Source: Symsagittifera roscoffensis (taxonomy: Eukaryota > Xenacoelomorpha > Acoela > Convolutidae). From it: 64,000 nt of DNA. The position numbers were made by a program, and so were the translations under genes. Under the pieces are notes generated by a model that had not been told where the DNA came from, ran no database searches, and was given only the letters and a program-made list of their open reading frames with translations. Positions 21,168-29,832 of the stretch are shown here, piece after piece; the first letter of the stretch is position 1, and each line of letters begins with the position of its first letter. The stretch spans positions 17,481,275-17,545,274 of the forward strand of contig NC_087066.1 in NCBI RefSeq assembly GCF_963678635.1, given 5' to 3'.

Positions 21168-22011
21168 ACTCTGGGTAAAAGAAAGTTAAGGGCAAAGACT
21201 TCTCGTCTCCGGTTAACATCATGTGTGAACTAACTCCGGTGGTGGAGTGTTGCGTGCTGTTGTAAGCTCCCATCACCTGTGGAACATATCTGTCCCAATC
21301 GGTCATGTGCCTGACTAACGTTCGATTTTGCCTTTCCACTAAGCCATTTGTCTGGTGATGGTATGTCGTGGAGTGAGCTTGAGCCACCTGTGAGCGTCTC
21401 ATGAGCTCTTTCGTAAGTTCTCCCACGAAAGCTGCTCCGTTATCCGATCGAAACGTCATCGGATAACCATGTCTCGCTATCCACATATTGATTAGGTGAT
21501 CGCACGTCTCTTCTGCTGAGGCAGCTATGCAGGGCACGGCCTCTGCATACTTCGGGAAGTGATCTATCATGACCAGGACTTGATTGTAACCACTGTCAGT
21601 TATAAATATCTTTTGGTGATCAATCTGCACCACCTCGTTGAATTCAGATGACTCGATCGACTGCAAGGGAAATCGCAATTTCCTTGGAACCTTGCCCTGT
21701 TGGCATGACAGACATGCTGTTACCCACTTCTTGCATGCCTTTTTCATTCCAGGCCACTCAAAGCGTTTCAGGATCCTCTGGTATACTTCGTCGATTCTCT
21801 GATCGTGTGACCTGAATAAAAGTTCTGTCTGATAGAGTTGCGGCAACACTATCGCGTTATACTTGTACAGGACCTTGTCTTCTTCTCTTCTTTTACAAGC
21901 CAAAATTCCGTCCTTGTTCGGGTATAACTTTCCCTCTTTCTGCATAAAGTACTGTCTCTGAATGCGGTAACTGTCTTCCTACAGGTCACCTTTGTCCGGA
22001 GCTCTATTTTC
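21118..22011 (-). pseudogene. pol: Integrase core (element B, copy 1), zinc finger damaged
   Basis: Integrase inserts the cDNA. Seen: an HHCC-type finger remnant, FRSHDQRIDEVYQRILKRF...WVTACLSCQQ. C has HDRMGHQG where B has HDQR, so the second zinc His is lost by an in-frame deletion. The core has D (VVQIDHQK, about 21,623), D (FRSDNGAAFVG, about 21,444) and E (NGLVERQN, about 21,336), that is DD(35)E. B also lacks about eight residues after NRTLV compared with C. An in-frame TAG (about 21,979), where C has GAG, cuts the N-terminal part from the linker. Confidence 0.85.
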
Positions 22012-23355
22012 GATCAACTTTTTCAGGTTGCTCGTCATGCGGTCATTTCTCTGTGCTCTTAGTAGGTCCGAGAGTCTGTATCTCGCTTTCAAGTACGTCT
22101 TCATGACCCTCATCTGACTATTCATTTTATCTGGCTGATGCGTGTCATCTTCCATCTTACTGCACCAAATCTTCGCCAACGGTTGTGTTTCTTGTTCGAA
22201 CGGTTGAAGATCAGTCCTGACGATTTCTTTTTGTGGCAACAAACTTATCGAATATTGCAATACCGCTATTGTTTCCAGATCATCTGCTGCGTTGTCAAAG
22301 ACTCTTTCACCTGGTATGAGGTAGCGATCACTGTTAGGGTCTTGATACACCTCCCTGTCCAAATCCCTTGCGCGAGTCATACTAGTAGTGTGTGGATCGC
22401 TAGCTCTGACAGTTACGATCCTGAGCTCGAGTTCCTGTCTGAGTAGGCGTCGATTCCTGAATTCCTGGAATTGTCATCAATTGAAGAGTTTGCGATGGAG
22501 CGCGTTCCCTCCTCCAGATCTGTTCTGTGCGTTCTGTTCATCCATCTGAACTCTCCGGACAAAATTTTTATCCTCCAGGTCCTGTTCCTCATCAGGAACT
22601 TTTTTTTCCACATCAGACACCGACAAACCTTCCTGTCACGGGTGTTGATCCTGAAATTGCCTGCTCTCCTCACCGTTCGTCTCCCCGAACAAATTTTCTT
22701 GCCCTAGGTTCTGTCAACCTCTTCGCCCCTCTGATCCTGATCCTCAAAGGTGACGGTTTTCTTTTGTGTCCCGTTCCCCTGTTCTTTCTGTTTGTATGAA
22801 GTACTTGTTAAAACGTTTTGGGGGTATCGAGAACACTAATCGCTGAAGTATAGTCCTACAATTCCTTTCAATTTCTTTGTGTTGTCGTCTTGACGGCATG
22901 ATCTTCACCTTCTCGCTGACTGTCAGTGATGCCATGGCTGCTGCCCACTCGGGCTCATCTCTGGTCACTTCTCTCTCCAACAATTCACCCAGCATCCGCA
23001 TCACTTGTGGTGTGACCTGCACCGTTTTATCCGAAAATGAGAGGCTGTTTATGTTCATGCGAGAGAGTTCCTGGTGGAACAGGTTTGAGCGCAGCAACAG
23101 ATCCAAGGGCACCGGGTCCTTCTTGGATAGAATCTTTATCTCGGCTGCTGTCTCTACATGTAAATCAGGATGTCCTGGAATTGGATGACCAGACTTGTCT
23201 AACCATCTCGTCAAGGGAAGCGCTTCATAATTTTCTTTGTCCAGAAACGAGAACCCCTCATTGATTTCTGCCTGATTGGCTTGCTTCTGTTCCAATCTTT
23301 CATAGAACTTGGCCTTCTTGCTGAGGCTGTCAGCATTCTGGTGTTTATCACGCAT
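22012..23355 (-). pseudogene. pol: Linker between RNase H and integrase (element B, copy 1)
   Basis: After RDKHQNADSLSKK, the conserved end of RNase H, there is a 200-codon frame (23,355-22,744) with LPLTRWLDKSGHPIPGHP, shared with C. It is followed by a poorly conserved acidic/disordered part with frame breaks (22,413-22,673) and a frame 22,380-21,979 ending in WCSKMEDD and KARYRLSDLLRAQRNDRM, again shared with C. The conserved ends and variable middle match the spacer seen in C. Its function is not known. Confidence 0.65.
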
Positions 23356-23703
23356 CCTGTTCTCGATTATAATGTGGTAGCCATCTAATCATACTATCCA
23401 TCTACCAATATAACTCTGATCCATCGAGTATGTCTACAACCAGGATAACGCTCTGTTGTCCATGCGTAACTTAAACTTAGCGCTCCCCAAGTATTCGCGG
23501 TACTTTTCCGCGAATGTGACTACCGCAAACATTTCTGCTTTCGGTGCACCATATTTCATCTCAGTGTCACTTAACACTTTGCTGCCATATGCAATGGGAC
23601 GGAGAACTATTCTTCCATTCCCTTCCTGCTCCTGATGCAGTATTTCTGAGATGGCTACTACTGATGCGTCTGTGTCAAGAACATACATGCCCTTCTCAAA
23701 CAT
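23350..23703 (-). pseudogene. pol: RNase H domain (element B, copy 1)
   Basis: RNase H removes the RNA strand during reverse transcription. Seen: MYVLDTDASVVAISEILHQEQ (first catalytic Asp), YGSKVLSDTEMKYGAPKAEMFAVV (catalytic Glu segment, the usual YS.tEkEllAiv block), KLRMDNRALSWL (second Asp, about 23,440-23,470) and, beyond a frame break, RDKHQNADSLSK (last Asp). Compared with C, the RT-RNase H junction has lost about a dozen codons (ELCEAPVLG...) together with a frameshift at about 23,705. Confidence 0.82.
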
Positions 23704-24620
23704 GCCGCTTTATGTTCTCGAAGGCAGCTTGTGCTTCTTCGTTCCATTCCAACTTCTTTCCTTTGTTGCGCATCAGCTTCTGCATTTGATACACCTTGTC
23801 TGCATATCCTTTTATGAACTCACGGTAATAATTGGCGAATCCTAGGAAACTCATGAGTTGTTTGTCCGTTCTGGGAGCCTTCCATGTCAACACAGCCTCT
23901 ACTGCTTCCGGGTCCCGCCTCACGCTATGCCTGTCCACCATTCCTCCTAGATACTTGATTGAATCCCTGTGAATCTCACGCTTCGATGGTTTGCATATCA
24001 AGCCTGCTGTCTTTGTGCAGCAAAAGACCTCCTCGAGGCGATCAATGTGGTCTTCCAGGGTAGGTGTTGCTATGACCACGTCATCCACATAACACATCAC
24101 AAGGTTACTGTACTTCTTCGTCACTCTGGTCAAAGCCTGAGACCTCAATCTTTGAAAAGTGGCCGTTGCATTGCACAAGCCGAGGGGCATCCTCATCTAC
24201 TGGTACAAACACAATTCAAATACGAATCCGGTCTTCTCTCTGTCCTTCTTCCGCAGAGGGACCTGCCAGAAGGCAGAACCCAAGTCCAGTGTGGTGAAGA
24301 AATTGGCGTCACCAAGTTTCGAGAGCCTCTCGTCTATTCGCGGTATCGGGTACGCATCTTTTATTGTCACCACGTTCAAGTAACGAAAGTCGCAATAGAA
24401 CCTAAGCTGCCCCCTTTTTTTTGCCATGACTACCCCGCAAGCCCACGGCGATTTCGAGGGTTCTATAATGTTGTATTCGAGCAACATTTCTATTTCTGCT
24501 CGGCACGCTTCCGATTTATGTGGCGTCATCCGTCTTGCGCCTTCTCTATGGGGAACGGCGCTTTCCTGTAGTTCGATTTCATGTTCGACGAAGTTACAAC
24601 AACCAATATCCGCCTTATAT
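23696..24620 (-). pseudogene. pol: Reverse transcriptase domain (element B, copy 1)
   Basis: RT copies genomic RNA to cDNA. Seen: GCCNFVEHEIELQESAVPHREGARRMTPHK (upstream), EMLLEYNIIEPSKSPWACGVVMAKK, FRYLNVVTIKDAYPIPRIDERLSKLG, FFTTLDLGSAFWQVPL (first catalytic Asp), an in-frame TAG at 24,194-24,196, then MRMPLGLCNATATFQR, VMCYVDDVVIATPTLEDH (YVDD, about 24,080-24,093), and GFANYYREFIKGYADKVYQMQKL. The TAG takes the place of the Trp of FQWKRMPFG in C (TGG to TAG), so RT would stop before the YVDD box. Confidence 0.88.
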
Positions 24621-25122
24621 TTTGAAAATACATCCGCATTCCGATTTAAAAGCGCCCGTAATGATTCAAAATCTCGCCTATTTTCTCTTTTAAGTGTTTT
24701 GTTTCTGGCAAAACCGGTCTCTCAGATTCTAGTTCATATGACGAGGGGCGTTCAGGAAAATTCGAGCAGCTCGACAAGCCGTCGTCCGTTTCGGATTTCA
24801 TTGAAAACCATTTATGAATAGATTTAAATTCATTAATTATTTTTTAAATTATATCTTTGTTGGCATGATAAGGGCAGTCTTTCACACTATATCTCTTCAA
24901 GTTTTGTGTCTCTTCATAGTCGGTTGTCATCGGCAAAGCGTAACCAAGTTTGTTTCCACGCTGGATTGAAACTGTGGTGTCCAGTATGTTCAATGACACA
25001 CTGACACACAGTCCTTTTCGAGTTATCGAGAAGCTCCGGCTTAAAATCACTGAACTTTGACTATTTGGGTTCGGTACCAAACAAACCTGTTTACTATCAC
25101 TTAAAGAATTCAAATTTCTCAT
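24621..25122 (-). pseudogene. pol: Spacer between protease and RT (element B, copy 1)
   Basis: A 92-codon frame (25,122-24,844, with VILSRSFSITRKGLCVSVSLNI and NKLGYALPM) matches the hydrophobic beta-rich spacer commonly seen between PR and RT in Gypsy elements. AT-rich sequence with no frame follows to 24,621. Three of the nine differences between the two 19-kb copies lie at 24,926-24,945 (giving LGYALPMTTD here and LVYALPMRTD in copy 2). Confidence 0.5.
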
Positions 25123-25164
25123 TCTAAAAATTTCTACTACAGCTTGCCCTGGCTTTAGTTTTAC

Positions 25165-25600
25165 CTATCTATCTAAAAAGATTGGTACCTTGTCTTGATC
25201 TGGTATTATTTTATTAATTGGTTTCTTAACATAGTTCCGGTCCGGGTTTCTAATCCTTATTAGACCGTTGTTCAAGTCAATCATCACTTCGAAATTCCTG
25301 ACAAAATTTCTGCCCAAGATGAACTGGTCGGAGTCGTCCAAACTCTCTACCACCAGGAAGTTCATCCAAAGATCATGTCCTCCCACGTGGAGGACCGTTA
25401 TTGGTGTTTTTGCGGCTACGTAAATCGCTCTCCGATTGGCTGCAGTCAGTCGGAGATTCGTCGGACTTAGGTCTTCCCTCGTGAAGCCCATTCTTTCCTA
25501 AGTTTTCATCGGCATCACGCTCACTACCGCTCCTGTGTCCAGAAGCCCTGTGACTCCGAAGAGTCACATCTGCTTCGTATCTAATGTAAACCGCGTCTTG
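25165..25600 (-). pseudogene. pol: Retropepsin-like aspartic protease (element B, copy 1)
   Basis: The protease would process Gag-Pol. Seen: LFGVTGLLDTGAVVSVMPMKT (active-site DTG, about 25,520-25,560), an in-frame TAG, then ERMGFTREDLSPTNLRLTAAN, ITVLHVGG, and the C-terminal QFILGRNFVRNFEVMID, the ILG-x-(N/D)-F block typical of retropepsins. A one-base frame change just before LFGV separates it from the upstream frame. Copy 2 has Gln for His in HVGGHD. Element C lacks the whole domain. Confidence 0.8.
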
Positions 25601-26690
25601 CTGCATCATGGCATCATGGCCAATTCTGCGGAGCTTAAGTTCTTCCTGTCTCAAATGGATCTGCCCCATTTGGTCGCTATCTGTTGTGACGTAGGTCCTA
25701 GTGCAGAATCTTATCCCATCAACGTTCAACATCACTTGGAGTTTCTTCGTTCGAGGGCCACCCAACGTCAACAACGCTCGTACAGCCCTCGACTCAGTGC
25801 GTGGCTCTAATTGTCTCAGATAATCTACATATGTGTCTAATATCATCATAGAGAACTCTGAAGGTTCACTTAGGTTCCTGATCACCTGCCCCGCAACTGA
25901 AATTATTCACTGTAATCTGCTTCCTTGTGGCACCATCCCGAACGTCTGCCCAGAGATCACATTTAGTTTCATGCTCAAACTACTCGGTGTTTTCGTTTCT
26001 TCGACTTCTGATGCCTCGAGGGCGTTTAGCCTTTCCTGAATTTTCTCATTCTCTAGTTCGAGCTTCACCTTCTGTTCGATCTCGTTCGTCACCAATTCCT
26101 GCTGGACTCTATTTAGAGCATCCCTCGTATAGTCGTTCTTGAAGTCATCCACTGCAGTCACCGGTTCCGGTTCAGGTATCTCTTCCGTTACCGCCTGCAT
26201 CTTCTTCGTTACCAGCTCTTGCGGTTTTTCTTTTCTGCGTGCCTCCGCTTCACTCAACAGGCGAGCCTTGCTAGCTTTCACACCCGATAAAACTTTCTCA
26301 TGCCTTGGATGCTGGATGTCTGCTACAGCATCCCAGAATTGTGGACAATCCGATTTAAAATGACCTTCCAAGTTACAAAAGAAACACCTTGGGCCGAATT
26401 TCGCAATTACTCCTCTCATGAATTCTTCATTATCGACCTCTGACGCATCTTCATCCTCGAGGCTAAAGCCTATTGCTTTCATGCCCTGTTTTTAAGTTGG
26501 GCATGCTGACACATGATGGTCCGTCGAACTGCAATTTGCACAAGAGCATCTCTTGTTCATATCGTCCCTTGGTTTGTACCAGTTGTTTCCTTGGTTGCTG
26601 GTCCGTTGTTAAATTTGCCATAACTGTTCTTGTAGATCCAGATCTCGATGGAGGCTTCAGCAAAAGAAATTCTTTTGAATTGAGTTTCAA
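25373..26690 (-). pseudogene. gag: gag C-terminus: two CCHC zinc knuckles and spacer to protease (element B, copy 1)
   Basis: The nucleocapsid binds RNA. Knuckle 1 reads CANCSSTDHHVSAC (C-x2-C-x4-H-x4-C, about 26,510-26,555) and is followed at once by TAA where C has a Tyr codon. Knuckle 2 reads CFFCNLEGHFKSDC (about 26,345-26,390) in the next stretch (26,482-25,907), followed by a charged coiled-coil-like part (VQQELVTNEIEQKVKLELENE). An in-frame TGA at about 25,904 leads into VIRNLSEPSEF and LQVMLNVDG, the approach to the protease. Confidence 0.8.
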
Positions 26691-28921
26691 CTCCTCTGGT
26701 GTTGGCGCATTGGTTCAGAGTGGTGTGTAATGTGTCGCTAACCTTGTTCGAAGCTGATCAATCTTCACACCATCGATGAATTTTGAGGCTACTGCCAGGT
26801 TCTTCCTTCTGTTTGAATCATCTGGTTGGCTACGCCTTCTCAGCATCTCCAAATTGTCTAGAACTTGTCTATCATCTCATGTTCAAGTTGCCTCCGCTTC
26901 TCGAAGCGCTTCATTGCTTGGTGTCCTTGCACCCTTGAGCCGAAACGATTTAACAAGATTTCAAAGATTTTCTCAGTAGTATCCCGCTGGTATTGCTTTT
27001 TGGCCATCACACAGTTTAGGGCTGTCCCTTCCAAGTTGGTGGTAAGAACACTGCATTCTTGTCTTTCTGACAAGTCCTCCTCTTCAAAATGCAATTTGAT
27101 AAGCTCTATCCAGGTATCAATACAGCCATCAGATTCGTCTTTATAGCATCTTGGTTTCTTAAAAACCCTTCTGGACTTTTCAATACATTCATTGGTTCTA
27201 GATAACTTCGTAAGAAATGTTTCCAAAGACCTGTTCAGAGGTTCAAAGGCTGTGGCCATTGATGTAGCGTCTCTTGAATACCCAGCCTGAGTATCATTGC
27301 CCCCTGATAAGGGCTCTAGATTTTCCCTCCTGCCCGCATCGCTGCGATTGTTTCTTCCTTGACTCGCATGAATCCTGTTCCTGGAATCCCATCACAGTCG
27401 CTTGTGTAGCTTGCGTCGATCGTTTGTTTGAGGTCTCTCTGTTGCCAGTTGAACTTCCTCTGATGTTTGGACCCCGTGTTGTAGTGTCCCCTGTGGCATA
27501 GTTTGATGAACTGTCCCTTCCTCTAGTGGATCCATATGTTCTTCACCTGTTCTGTTGTTCATTGAAATTCACTCTCGGCTCTCTGCTGGGTTCTCCCGAG
27601 TTCGGTTCCCCATTTTTTGACTCACTCCTGCTGCCTAATAGCCCGTCCAACCTATCCATGATAGCCTGAGTTCGCCTCTCCATCATCGCATCTATCTTCT
27701 TGTCAAGAGTCCCAAGAGTCTGCTCTTTTTGAATTCTCAAATTCTCCATGTCGTCTCTCAATCGTAGCTCTCTCTCTCTCTCTGCTCAGCTTCCCTCGTC
27801 ATTCGCGACAAGTTGTTCGCCAAGTGTTCATCCGTTCTCTCCTTCAATCGTTTTCGCTTCTACTAACTTCCTGTCTGTTGCGGTTGATCTCTTGCAGATT
27901 TTCTCTCTCGACGTGGACTGCCCTTTTTAGTTCACTTATTCTTAAGGACATCTAATCATTCTGTTCTCCTATGCTGAACACTATGTTGGTCAAAGCTTCT
28001 TCAATTGATGCTCCGTTATCCACTAGTGGCGTCACAAGTGGCGGTGTCACCTTGTCGATTCCAGGTAGTTTCATGCTGGTCGAGACTCGGGTTTTGATTC
28101 TCTGCCTCGACGTCTTTTCATGATCCACTTCTGGATCCGCAGGTACATTACATAGCCCTGTGTTTCTATTCCTCGAAGTTCGCATTTCCGAATTCGCCAT
28201 ATTCACAAAGTCTCCTGACTGGCCTGATCCGTTTTTGGTCTCGCTTATTGTCCTCACTACACCAAACTGGTCATGGTGCCAGTCTCTCTATTGGTGTATG
28301 CGTCATATTCTTGAGTCGAACTATTGAGACTGACTCGAGATCCAAAGTCATCTTGCTCGTCATCGTCCTCTTCTTCTTCCTGGGTTTCTGCTTCATCGCC
28401 TGTACCCGATTGCATGGTAACTGGAAAGAAGTTTCCGAAAGTGACCTTCACTCTTTCTGAAAACGATGAGGACGTTGCCGGTTTCTCCGTCACGCCAAGC
28501 ATCATGGTATTGTCTGTGGGTGATATTGTACTCGCCACATTTTCAGTAGAGAAATCGGACAGTTCCGACATCTCTTCTCGGTCCATGGTCCCGGTGGAAG
28601 TGGCAAAATCTTGGCCTTGTTCTACCGGCGTAGATTCACTCCCAATCTTCTGTTTCCTCTCCCTTCCGCTTCATGTCCCTCCTGGTTCTCATTCATGGCA
28701 GGGTCCGGATAGACCTCTACCTCTAACCTTGCCTTCTGTCCTTCTGAGTACTTTTGACACCTGGTTTCAACCATTAAGCCTGAAACTTTCTTCCTTTTGT
28801 TGGTCCGGGTTCGTGTAATCCTTTCCACAAAATGGTCGTTCATTGCTTTTCTCTGTTTCTCTGGTATGAATTTCCTGGAGCTATCACTTAGTTTAGGTAT
28901 CCTTGACTTGTCTAGACTCAT
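26691..28921 (-). pseudogene. gag: gag N-terminus, coiled coil and capsid (element B, copy 1)
   Basis: The start is placed at the Met at 28,921 (MSLDKSRIPKL). A longer reading to 29,011 exists but begins in the AT-rich leader. Order: charged N-terminus; acidic low-complexity stretch (TQEEEEDDDEQDD, about 28,360); coiled coil (27,543-27,900, with MTREAEQRERELRLRDDMENL and LDKKIDAMMERR); capsid from about 27,259 (MATAFEPLNRSLETFLTKL, DGCIDTWIELIKLHFEEED, NLEGTALNCVMAKK, IFEILLNRFGSRVQGHQAMKRFEKRR). A stop after HEMIDKF (26,858) and frameshifts at about 28,620, 28,260 and 27,900 break it. The capsid C-terminal part (26,691-26,857) is only traceable in fragments. Confidence 0.82.
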
Positions 28922-29011
28922 TTTCAATTTATCACCTCTTACTGCCTGTACACGCAATTCGATTGCTAGAGTCCTTTTAGTCGGACTACTGATAACAATA
29001 ACACAACACAA

Positions 29012-29682
29012 TAAATTTCAAAAGTTTCACTTAAATAGTGACCACGAATCCTTGTATGTTATCACAGTACATCGTGTATGCAATTTATTCGCAATAATCG
29101 ATTATTAGTTGTAAGATATGAAGCTAGCACAGTATGATGATATCACTTTTTTCCAAAAGATAGTGTTTTCACTACCCAATCAAGGACAAATATTTTGATT
29201 TGAAACCAAAGTGAAATAAAATGAGAATATTTTCAATAAAAAATGTATGTGTTTTGTACTTTAGTCAGTCGCAATGTAATAGTCGAATTTGTTTCCAAAG
29301 AAAGAGCTTTTCCTGCTTGGTGCTGCACCAAACAGACAAAACTTGAAGGCAGTAATTTTCTCGAGTGGGCGTCTATTGCACCCACCGAGTCCTGTGTTAC
29401 CTATCTGCCTTCGGATTGCCCGAGCTAGACCTACAAAAATCCTCAGGGTAATCACTTTTCCCAAAAACGATTTGGATTTCAATCCACACAGATCAATTAC
29501 AAACTCTTGTTCAGATCACACTTAGTGTCGCGAATATCCCAGTTTAGACTTGTTGTGTTTTGGGCTTGTCTTTTATAAAAAAGCAAGTTACCAGTGCAGT
29601 CACTGGTTCCTGGCCTGTCGCTTAATCACCTAACACCTTTCACTATTTTCTTTTCTTCTGTCTACTTAAGTTTTAACTAAAT
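29012..29682 (-). other. Leader of element B, copy 1 (non-coding, structured)
   Basis: AT-rich, with no frame. At 29,360-29,453 it carries one paired-hairpin module like those of element A (GAGTGGG/CCCACCGAG and GATTGCCCGAG/CTCAGGGTAATC). On the sense strand TGTTATTGTTATCAG (about 28,989-29,003) resembles a 3' splice site shortly before the gag start. No primer-binding site could be assigned. Confidence 0.5.
29360..29453 (-). other. Structured leader module (two hairpins), element B copy 1
   Basis: The stems differ from element A in several positions but pairing is kept (GATTGCCCGAG with CTCAGGGTAATC here; GATTGCCCGAG with CTCAAGGCAACC in A). This is what an RNA structure under constraint would show. 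Copy 2 is at 48,591-48,684. Confidence 0.6.
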
Positions 29683-29832
29683 AGTACCCCTCCGGATTGG
29701 CAAAAACAGTACCCCTCCGGATTGGCAAAAGTAGTACTCCTCCGGATTGGCAAAAACAAGACCCCTCCGGATTGGCAAAAATAATACCCCTCCGGATTGG
29801 CAAAAAACAAGACCCTTCCGGATTGGCAAAAT
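29683..29832 (-). repeat. Six ~25-bp tandem repeats (CCCCTCCGGATTGGCAAAA) in LTR of element B, copy 1
   Basis: Six units share a 19-bp core and differ in the few bases between. The core CCCCTCCGGATT also stands alone at about 31,040, 32,080 and 9,035 in the LTRs. Copy 2 of this array is at 48,914-49,063. Confidence 0.85.

Larger units (their letters stand above)
9489..29011 (-). mobile_element. Element B internal region: giant Ty3/Gypsy-type retrotransposon
   Basis: The internal region is about 19.5 kb, against the usual 4-7 kb for Metaviridae. Order on the minus strand: gag (28,921), CCHC knuckles, protease, RT, RNase H, integrase, GPY/F, acidic linker, macro-like module (to 19,488), a 380-bp gap, then a further 8.5-kb reading frame (19,106-10,620). 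With its LTRs it spans roughly 6.4-32.5 kb. All frames carry stops and indels. The extra frame sits where env lies in errantiviruses, but I see no signal peptide, transmembrane anchor or furin-like site in it. Confidence 0.8.

Noticed and set aside
23969-24571. A 200-codon open frame on the plus strand opposite RT (repeated at 43,200-43,802)
   Set aside because: It is the complement of the conserved RT blocks and has no domain of its own. The minus-strand frame carries the catalytic motifs.
17000-29000. Reassigned stop codon as an explanation for the many in-frame stops
   Set aside because: TAG, TAA and TGA all occur and replace different residues when B and C are compared (Trp, Gln, Glu, Tyr, Cys, Lys). 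Frameshifts are also frequent, which fits decay.
29683-29832. Regular short repeats with small spacers, looking like a CRISPR array
   Set aside because: The spacers are 5-8 bp and low in complexity, the units lie in an LTR of a eukaryotic retroelement, and no cas genes are present.
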